Source of the DNA: Bacillota bacterium
GTDB taxonomy: Bacteria; Bacillota; Dehalobacteriia; UBA4068
Assembly (NCBI GenBank): GCA_009778255.1
Contig: WRKD01000074.1
Coordinates: 1-5,224, forward strand
Reading direction: 5' to 3'
DNA: 5,224 bases
Within the stretch, counting starts at the first letter, position 1. Every line of letters begins with the position of its first letter. The notes beneath the pieces were generated by a model. The model searched no databases and was not told where the DNA came from. It was given only the letters and a program-made list of their open reading frames with translations. The position numbers were made by a program, and so were the translations under genes. Below are positions 1-5,224 of the stretch, piece by piece.

Positions 1-1164
1 CCCACCTTGTATAAAAAGCAGATATGGCTCGCGTAGCGGCGCGTCGGCAGAAAGTTCTATGGAAGAACCTTGAACAAAACCGCCGCTGGCCATTATAATA
101 TCATTAGCATACCCCGGCATGGGCCAAGGCAGAGGGGCAACATAGCTTTCTAGCGGGGAATAACGCTGTATGCCTTGGCAAAAAGCTATGAGCGCGGCTT
201 TACTTGGCATTTTAGCGCATTGTACTATATCCGAGCGTTTTTCTTCCGGCTCGGGGCTTACTTCTATACCCAGGCTGCTTAATAAATGTGCGGTGAAGAC
301 GGCTCCGGCTATGGCTTCGGCTACTATAGCCGGAGCCATAAATAAAGCTTGATAATACAGGCGGTTAGATAATAAACTGGCGCCTATTTCCCTGCCCGCT
401 CCGGCTATGGTAAGTTTTATGGAAGCGCGTTCCACCAAGTTTGTACGTCCCGCCACATAACCGCCTCCCGGCGTCAGCCCGGCGCTTAAGTTTTTGATCA
501 GCGACCCAGCCAGTAAATCTACACCAACATGGCTGGGTTCCAGCGCTTCTGTCATCTCGCCATAGCAATTATCCACAAATACTATTATTTCGGGGCGCAC
601 TTGCTTAACCGCTTTAGTAATACGCTCTATACAAGCTATATCTAAGCTTTTACGCCAGCTATAGCCGCGTGAACGCTGCAGGCAAAGCATTTTGCTCGCC
701 GGTTTTAAAGCTTGTACAATAGCCTCCATATCAAGTTCATTAAAATCTACATCTAAAACACGGCAATTGATACCCAATTCCGCTAAACTTCCTGCTACCA
801 TGCCATTTAGCCCTATAATAGTTTGCAGAGTATCGTAAGGGAAACCTAAACATACCAGTTCGTCTCCTGGCAATAGATTGCCATGCAGGGCCAAACTAAT
901 GGCGTGGCTGCCCGAAACTATTTGTTGCCGCATTAAAACTGCTTGCACGCCAAAAATACGGGCGGCGCAGGCTTCTAATTTATCCCGCCCCCGATCATTA
1001 TAAGCATAGCCGCTGCTTGGTGCAAAATGCTCATAAGCCACCCGTTCCGCACGCATGGCTTCGACAGCGCGAATGGTATTTTGGGCGGTCAGCTCGGTAA
1101 GTTCACAAAACTTTTTTTCCATAGCTATTTTAGCCGCAGAAATATGTTTTAATATATTTTTCAT
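1..1164 (-). CDS. Methionine gamma-lyase family PLP-dependent enzyme (aluminium resistance / YnbB type), 3' end cut by the window edge
   Basis: The reading frame is open from an ATG at 1164-1162 to base 1, giving 388 residues with no stop. Family members are usually about 410-430 residues, so only the C-terminal tail is missing. The protein is a fold-type I PLP enzyme of the Met_gamma_lyase family. Visible landmarks are the N-terminal SSGYAYNDRGR motif (residues 50-60), RQQIVSGSHAI (79-89), VDNCYGE (197-203, with the Asp expected to contact the PLP pyridine nitrogen) and GSLIKN (220-225), whose Lys224 should form the PLP Schiff base. A Gly-rich stretch, GGGYVAGR (233-240), follows. The family is annotated as a carbon-sulfur lyase or aluminium-resistance protein, but its physiological substrate is poorly defined, so the reaction here is inferred. 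M1 is chosen because in-frame stops lie just upstream and the N-terminus has family-like length; no convincing Shine-Dalgarno precedes it. The gene is divergent from the chemoreceptor gene. Family assignment is confident, substrate is not. Confidence 0.93.
   Translation of the reverse strand, partial: MKNILKHISAAKIAMEKKFCELTELTAQNTIRAVEAMRAERVAYEHFAPSSGYAYNDRGRDKLEACAARIFGVQAVLMRQQIVSGSHAISLALHGNLLPGDELVCLGFPYDTLQTIIGLNGMVAGSLAELGINCRVLDVDFNELDMEAIVQALKPASKMLCLQRSRGYSWRKSLDIACIERITKAVKQVRPEIIVFVDNCYGEMTEALEPSHVGVDLLAGSLIKNLSAGLTPGGGYVAGRTNLVERASIKLTIAGAGREIGASLLSNRLYYQALFMAPAIVAEAIAGAVFTAHLLSSLGIEVSPEPEEKRSDIVQCAKMPSKAALIAFCQGIQRYSPLESYVAPLPWPMPGYANDIIMASGGFVQGSSIELSADAPLREPYLLFIQGG
301..337. 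repeat. Perfect 12-bp inverted repeat inside the PLP enzyme gene
   Basis: GGCTCCGGCTAT (301-312) is matched exactly by its reverse complement ATAGCCGGAGCC (326-337) across a 13-nt spacer, so either strand could form a GC-rich hairpin. The core GCTCCGGCTATGG recurs as a direct copy at 398-410. All copies encode Ile/Ala/Gly/Ala-type stretches of the enzyme. The simplest reading is repeated alanine and glycine codons rather than a regulatory element. No T-run follows on the minus (coding) strand, so it is not an intrinsic terminator. Confidence 0.5.
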
Positions 1165-1238
1165 ACTATATTTATTAGATCAGCTAATCCATTATCCTGC
1201 ATGATCTATGGTAATGTTCATAGTTTTATACAATTTGC

Positions 1239-1267
1239 CTAAACAATGACCTCTACCTTTCCGATAT
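1239..1267 (+). promoter_or_regulatory. Candidate sigma-28 (SigD/FliA)-type promoter for the chemoreceptor gene
   Basis: A CTAAA box (1239-1243) and a CCGATAT box (1261-1267) are separated by 17 nt. The known flagellar sigma consensus is TAAA, about 15 nt, then GCCGATAA/T. Here the -10 element lacks only the leading G, and the spacer is 16 nt when counted to the 8-base box. Transcription would begin near 1273-1275, leaving a leader of about 65 nt before the ATG at 1338. Chemoreceptor genes are classic members of this regulon, which supports the call. It rests on a motif match only. Confidence 0.75.
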
Positions 1268-1326
1268 TAGAAGTGTACTGTAACAAAACCTTAATGAGCA
1301 ACTTTTACTAGAATCCAAGAAATAAT

Positions 1327-1331
1327 GGAGG
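1327..1331 (+). promoter_or_regulatory. Ribosome binding site of the chemoreceptor gene
   Basis: GGAGG lies 6 nt upstream of the ATG at 1338, which is ideal spacing. It fixes the start codon and also confirms that the signal-anchor helix right after the start is part of the protein. Confidence 0.9.
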
Positions 1332-1337
1332 CTATAT

Positions 1338-3320
1338 ATGAAAAGTGTCAGTTCTCTCTTATTGCTTATTATGCTAACAATTTCAATTATTGGCATGGGG
1401 CTTATTGCGATTTTCGATAATATGCTGGCCAGCAAAGTCATTAATGAACAATCCTTAGGGCGTGTGGGCGAAACAACTGCGCTAAGCGCCGCAAAACTTA
1501 ATTCCTGGCTGGAAGAACAAATCCGTTATATTGACGCAGTAGCCGCCGATTTTTCCGCTTATAATGATATCAGCCCGGAGGCGGTTTTTCCGGAATTGAT
1601 GCTCCATGCCGAAAATAATTCGACTTATTTTGCTGTTTATATAGGCTACCCTAACGGGAGCGGTATTTTTAATGATAAATGGGAGCCTGATTATAATACT
1701 TGGCAATCTTATGAAAGAGATTGGTATAAAGGCGCGATAGCAGACACAAGCAGTACTTATGTAACTGATATCTATATGGATGCCGATACTAAGGAATTAT
1801 GCCTGACTATTTCGCGCGCCATAATGAAAGAAAAAAGCATAGTAGGCGTGGTAGCAGTGGATATTTTTGCTAATGTACTGAAAGAAGAAGTGAACAATAT
1901 TAGTGTGGGCAAAGATAGTTATGCATTTTTAACAGATGCCAAGGGAAATATTATGGTGCATCGTAACAGCGCCTATGCGCCAACGGTGGATGAAAAAGGA
2001 GATACGGTATTTCAAAACATCTCAAGAATTGAAAACGGGCACTATATAGAATTGGCTAACACAAATATTCTCCAAGGTAATTGTCTTGAGCTTAACGATG
2101 CCGATAATGTTTTACGCTATTATACCGGCTGTGTTATAGACGCCAGTGGTTGGATACTCTATACCTCTATTCCTGCCGGGGTTGTTAATGAACCTATTAA
2201 ACGCCAACTACAAACTTCCGCTATCGTTTTCTTAGCTGTTCTACTCTGTGCCACCACTTTCACTTATATTATTCTTAAAAGAAAGATCGTACGCCCGATC
2301 AAAGATATTACTGAAGCTGCCAGCTTATTGGCGCGTGGGGAAATAGGCATGCGTTTAGAGGGCCGCTATACCGGCGAATTAGCTTTGCTGGCCAATTCCT
2401 TTTACGATATGGAAAATTTTAGCCGTCAGCAAACCGAATGGCTGGAAGGTATAGCCGCCGGTGATCTTTCGATTGATATACAAGTGCGCGGTGCGGGAGA
2501 TCGCACCGGTTTAGCTATTGCCAGCATGCTCAAAAACCTCAATGATATGTTCAGTAATATCAATTCCAGTGCCCGTCAAGTGGCTATTGGCTCCGGACAA
2601 ATATCGGATGGCGCGCAAAACTTGGCTTTAGGTGCCACCGAACAAACCGCTACAGTAACCGATCTTTCCGGTGCAATAAGCGATATTGCGCAAAAAACTG
2701 AAGAAAACGCCAGTAAAGCCGGGAAAGCCGCCGAATTATCCTCTGCTATCAGCAAAAACGCGGAACAAGGCGCGGAACAACTGGAAGAAATGATGCAAGC
2801 TGTGCAACAAATAAGTGAATCGTCTCAAAATGTGAAGCGTGTGATAAAGGTTATAGATGAAATAGCTTTTCAGACCAATATTTTAGCCCTCAACGCTGCT
2901 GTTGAAGCAGCCCGAGCCGGGCAGCATGGTAAAGGTTTTGCTGTGGTGGCGGAAGAAGTACGCAGCCTGGCTGCAAAAAGTGCCGAAGCAGCCCAAGATA
3001 CCGGCGTTCTTATTGAAGATTCCATAGAAAAAGCAGATATGGGCGCGCGTATTGCGATCGAGACCGCGCAATCATTGACCAAAATTGTGGAAAGCATAAA
3101 GGAAAGCACAAGACTAGTAGAAGATATAGCCCATTCTTCGGAAAAACAATCGGCTGAAATACAACATATCAATAAAGGTATTTCCCAGGTTGCGCATGTT
3201 ATTCAACAGAATAGCGCCACCGCTAAACAAAGCGCTGCCGCCAGTTTAGAGATGAGCACACAATCGGATTTACTTAATAATCAAATATCTCATTTCAAAC
3301 TTGATAATTCTCAAAAATAA
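1338..3320 (+). CDS. Methyl-accepting chemotaxis protein with dCache sensor domain and two HAMP units
   Basis: This is a complete 660-residue transmembrane chemoreceptor, expected to control CheA autophosphorylation through CheW and so bias flagellar rotation. TM1 is at about residues 6-27. An outside sensor follows at about 33-285 with the layout of a double Cache (dCache_1) domain, including YERDWY (125-130), YVTD (141-144) and VAVDIF (172-177). TM2 is at about 292-313. A first HAMP unit spans about 314-363 (Pro320, TGE at 345-347), and a second HAMP-like unit about 365-408 (GDLS at 375-378, DRTG at 388-391). The cytoplasmic signalling hairpin occupies about 415-655, with the highly conserved tip at about 505-545 (FQTNILALNAAVEAARAG). 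About 137 residues follow the tip Glu523, which fits the shorter 36-heptad class. There is no C-terminal NWETF-type CheR-tether pentapeptide; the protein ends at SHFKLDNSQK. The ligand is unknown, with amino acids a reasonable guess. The gene has a GGAGG ribosome binding site, a sigma-28-like promoter upstream and a terminator downstream, so it is probably monocistronic. Confidence 0.97.
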   Translation: MKSVSSLLLLIMLTISIIGMGLIAIFDNMLASKVINEQSLGRVGETTALSAAKLNSWLEEQIRYIDAVAADFSAYNDISPEAVFPELMLHAENNSTYFAVYIGYPNGSGIFNDKWEPDYNTWQSYERDWYKGAIADTSSTYVTDIYMDADTKELCLTISRAIMKEKSIVGVVAVDIFANVLKEEVNNISVGKDSYAFLTDAKGNIMVHRNSAYAPTVDEKGDTVFQNISRIENGHYIELANTNILQGNCLELNDADNVLRYYTGCVIDASGWILYTSIPAGVVNEPIKRQLQTSAIVFLAVLLCATTFTYIILKRKIVRPIKDITEAASLLARGEIGMRLEGRYTGELALLANSFYDMENFSRQQTEWLEGIAAGDLSIDIQVRGAGDRTGLAIASMLKNLNDMFSNINSSARQVAIGSGQISDGAQNLALGATEQTATVTDLSGAISDIAQKTEENASKAGKAAELSSAISKNAEQGAEQLEEMMQAVQQISESSQNVKRVIKVIDEIAFQTNILALNAAVEAARAGQHGKGFAVVAEEVRSLAAKSAEAAQDTGVLIEDSIEKADMGARIAIETAQSLTKIVESIKESTRLVEDIAHSSEKQSAEIQHINKGISQVAHVIQQNSATAKQSAAASLEMSTQSDLLNNQISHFKLDNSQK

Positions 3321-3343
3321 GATAACCGGTTTTTATAGAAATC

Positions 3344-3389
3344 AAAATGGGGCTGCCGCACCGAGTAAGTGCGACAGCCCCATTTTTTT
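3344..3389. terminator. Intrinsic terminator between convergent genes, probably bidirectional
   Basis: An 18-bp stem (3344-3361 with 3369-3386) has a single C/A mismatch and a 7-nt loop (3362-3368). A run of seven Ts (3383-3389), overlapping the stem base, ends it on the plus strand. It begins 23 nt after the chemoreceptor stop codon and ends 4 nt before the kinase stop codon. On the minus strand the corresponding T-run is only four bases (3347-3344), so termination of the kinase transcript is plausible but likely weaker. Confidence 0.92.
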
Positions 3390-3393
3390 GCAA

Positions 3394-5224
3394 TTAACTA
3401 ACCGTAATTATGCAACTGGCTTTTTCGCCGCCGCATTTTACTGTTATAGTTGCAGTACCAGGGCCAACAGCTAAAACATTTCCACTAGAATCGACTTCTA
3501 CAATAGCAGGGTTAGAACTTGACCATTGCAAGGATTTTTCAGAAGCATCAATAGGAGATACAGTGGCACTTAGCTTATAACCGCTGCCAATATCCAGCAA
3601 AAGGCTAGTTCGGTTTAATTTAACTTCTGTTACGGCAATAGTGGTCAAAGGAGGCGGTATGGCTTCGGGTTCTGTGGTTAATACCGGTTCAGTCTCTGTA
3701 ACTTTGGATAGTGGAGGTGTATTGGCAGGAATGTCTTTTTTAACGGGCGTTGGTTCTTGCTCAGGTGGTTCGGGTAAACCCGTAACGGCTGCAATATGCG
3801 CAACAACCGACCAGTCCTCTATGGGGTTATTGTCTGCTATAAGGTTTTCGAGTTCGGTTAAATCACTAAGAGGCGTCAGATCTATGATGGTATTATCGCT
3901 GATATTTAAGTAATGTAAATGCTTCATATGTTTTATAAAACAGATATCTGTCAAATCATTATGGTTAATATCCAGGCGGATCAGAGCGCTTAGACTTTCT
4001 AAAAACGAAGCGTCCGTCAAGCCGCATCCGGATACATCAAGCTCTTCTAAATTCGTTAGCAGCCCTAATACTGAGGTATCTGAAAGTTTCTGATTATGTA
4101 GATCGAGGATTTTTAGTTCCGGCAAACTAAATAAATCCTCCAGCGATTTTACTACTTTACTATCAACTCTCAGTTCGGTAATATTGGTCAGATCTTGTGT
4201 ATAAATGGATTCCGTTTGTTTTTGTAATTGCTGGCGAACTGTTGATTCAATAGCCAAATCACAGAAAATAACCGGCATTGGCGCTTCAATGGGTTCGATA
4301 ATAGGCGTAGTTTCACTTGTATCTTGCAGTGGCTCGCTTTTTATAGGTTTGTTTACAATTGCGTATATTATCAATACTACCAAAGCAATAATAGCGGCAA
4401 CAGCCGGTATGAACTTGTTCATATGCATCGATATTTTTTGTCTCATAGACAAGGGTGTTGCCAATTTAGTTGTGAAATTGTATTCATCTTCATTAAAGTC
4501 CGCCATTATACCCATAACGCCAATATTTGCATCATTCAGTAAATTCGAGCTATACGGCTCCGGTAAACCAGGCTCTTTAGTTTTTGTGGTTATATCCAAA
4601 ATTACAGCCTGCTTTTCCTTGTGGTTCAATGAATGATCGTACTCTATGAGCCTTTCTTTCATTTGCTCGGCATCTCTGAAACGCTGATTGACATCGAACA
4701 TGCACGCTTTCAAAATAATAGCAGATAATTTTACATCTGCATAAGCGGGAGGCGGCAACTGTTCGCCTTTCATACGCAAATCCTGCGCTGTGTTATACTC
4801 AAAATGTGTTACAGATGTAGGCAGCGGGGGTAAGAAAGGAGCGCGGTTTCCGTTTAGCAGCCTGTATAAAACTAAGCCTAAAGAGTATAGATCAATGCGA
4901 TAATCGATTTTCTCATGGCGGGCCAGTTCAGGAGCCATAAAGGGTGGTGTGCCCCGGGCCGACATTCTACTCACAGATTCATCTAAAGACCGCACAATGC
5001 CAAAATCTCCCAGTTTAAAGTTGCCGTCTCTATTGATGAAAATATTCTCCGGCTTTATATCCCGGTGAATTAGATTCCTCTTTTGCAATACAGACAAAGC
5101 GGTACAAATATCAATGCCAAGCCGCAGCGCATCACCTAGTGTTAGAGGATACTGCCGTAAATAATTATTTAAATTAACAAGATACTCCATTTTTATATAA
5201 ATATCGTATCCCGGCTCGTCTATG
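3394..5224 (-). CDS. Membrane Hanks-type Ser/Thr protein kinase with outside LRR and Big_2 domains, 5' end cut by the window edge
   Basis: The frame stays open past the ATG at 5190 to the window edge (IDEPGYDIYIK precedes that Met), so the true start lies outside. Residues are numbered from the Met at 5190. Residue 1 sits at the kinase hinge; the N-lobe with the Gly-rich loop, catalytic Lys and helix-C Glu, roughly 85-95 residues, is beyond the window. The rest of the catalytic domain looks intact: HRDIKPEN (42-49, catalytic Asp44, Asn49), DFG (62-64), an activation loop with Ser75, Ser78 and Thr81, APE (86-88), Asp100 and Arg170. A linker of about 75 residues leads to one TM helix (about 261-279). 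Outside the cell are an LRR N-cap and SDS22/internalin-like leucine-rich repeats of about 22 residues (about 307-466), a Pro/Thr/Glu-rich linker (472-516) and a Big_2 Ig-like domain (about 517-598). It should phosphorylate Ser/Thr of cytoplasmic proteins in response to an outside signal; ligand and substrates are unknown. It is convergent with the chemoreceptor gene. Confidence 0.95.
   Translation of the reverse strand, partial: IDEPGYDIYIKMEYLVNLNNYLRQYPLTLGDALRLGIDICTALSVLQKRNLIHRDIKPENIFINRDGNFKLGDFGIVRSLDESVSRMSARGTPPFMAPELARHEKIDYRIDLYSLGLVLYRLLNGNRAPFLPPLPTSVTHFEYNTAQDLRMKGEQLPPPAYADVKLSAIILKACMFDVNQRFRDAEQMKERLIEYDHSLNHKEKQAVILDITTKTKEPGLPEPYSSNLLNDANIGVMGIMADFNEDEYNFTTKLATPLSMRQKISMHMNKFIPAVAAIIALVVLIIYAIVNKPIKSEPLQDTSETTPIIEPIEAPMPVIFCDLAIESTVRQQLQKQTESIYTQDLTNITELRVDSKVVKSLEDLFSLPELKILDLHNQKLSDTSVLGLLTNLEELDVSGCGLTDASFLESLSALIRLDINHNDLTDICFIKHMKHLHYLNISDNTIIDLTPLSDLTELENLIADNNPIEDWSVVAHIAAVTGLPEPPEQEPTPVKKDIPANTPPLSKVTETEPVLTTEPEAIPPPLTTIAVTEVKLNRTSLLLDIGSGYKLSATVSPIDASEKSLQWSSSNPAIVEVDSSGNVLAVGPGTATITVKCGGEKASCIITVS

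Noticed and set aside
365..568. Minus-strand 67-codon open frame
   Set aside because: Same strand but wrong frame relative to the PLP enzyme, whose catalytic Lys region is encoded here in another frame.
1191..1196. GATAAT on the minus strand as a -10 box for the PLP enzyme gene
   Set aside because: No acceptable -35 box sits 16-18 nt upstream, and the region is AT-rich, so the match is easily due to chance.
2284..2300. GATCG / CGATC inverted repeat inside the chemoreceptor gene
   Set aside because: Five-base arms in coding sequence at the HAMP junction; expected by chance.
2870..3172. Minus-strand 100-codon open frame
   Set aside because: It is antisense to the conserved chemoreceptor hairpin tip, which explains its openness; no start signal or recognisable domain.
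3324..3331. AACCGGTT palindrome followed by Ts just after the chemoreceptor stop
   Set aside because: Only 8 bp with no loop, so it cannot fold into a useful hairpin; the strong terminator lies right behind it.
4205..4636. Plus-strand 143-codon open frame
   Set aside because: It lies entirely antisense to the kinase TM and linker region, has no ribosome binding site, and its hydrophobic composition is a by-product of the opposite strand.

Overview
The window holds three protein-coding genes and two short intergenic regions. It looks like an ordinary chromosomal segment of a low-to-mid GC bacterium, probably a motile member of the Bacillota (Clostridia or Negativicutes type). That placement is inferred from four things: a Met_gamma_lyase-family PLP enzyme typical of Bacillota, a SigD/sigma-28-like promoter, a strong GGAGG ribosome binding site, and a membrane Ser/Thr kinase carrying LRR and Big_2 modules. 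No rRNA, tRNA, CRISPR array, insertion sequence or phage gene is visible.

Layout: (1) 1-1164, minus strand: a methionine gamma-lyase family (aluminium resistance / YnbB-type) PLP enzyme that runs off the left edge and lacks only its last residues. (2) 1165-1337: a divergent intergenic region with a sigma-28-type promoter candidate (CTAAA, 17 nt, CCGATAT) pointing right. (3) 1338-3320, plus strand: a complete 660-residue chemoreceptor with TM1, a periplasmic/extracellular dCache sensor, TM2, two HAMP units and an MCP signalling hairpin. (4) 3321-3393: a convergent intergenic region with a strong stem-loop terminator. (5) 3394-5224, minus strand: a membrane Hanks-type Ser/Thr protein kinase that runs off the right edge. 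It has a cytoplasmic kinase domain, one TM helix, an outside leucine-rich-repeat block, a Pro/Thr/Glu-rich linker and a C-terminal Big_2 Ig-like domain.

The three genes do not form an operon: the first pair is divergent and the second convergent. Two of the three are transmembrane signalling proteins that sense the outside, one feeding the flagellar chemotaxis phosphorelay and the other Ser/Thr phosphorylation. Any functional link between them is unproven. The most notable points are the kinase architecture, in which LRR plus Big_2 sit where classical Bacillota kinases carry PASTA repeats, the flagellar-type promoter on the receptor gene, and the fact that the apparent ATG start of the kinase at 5190 is an internal Met of the kinase hinge rather than a start codon.
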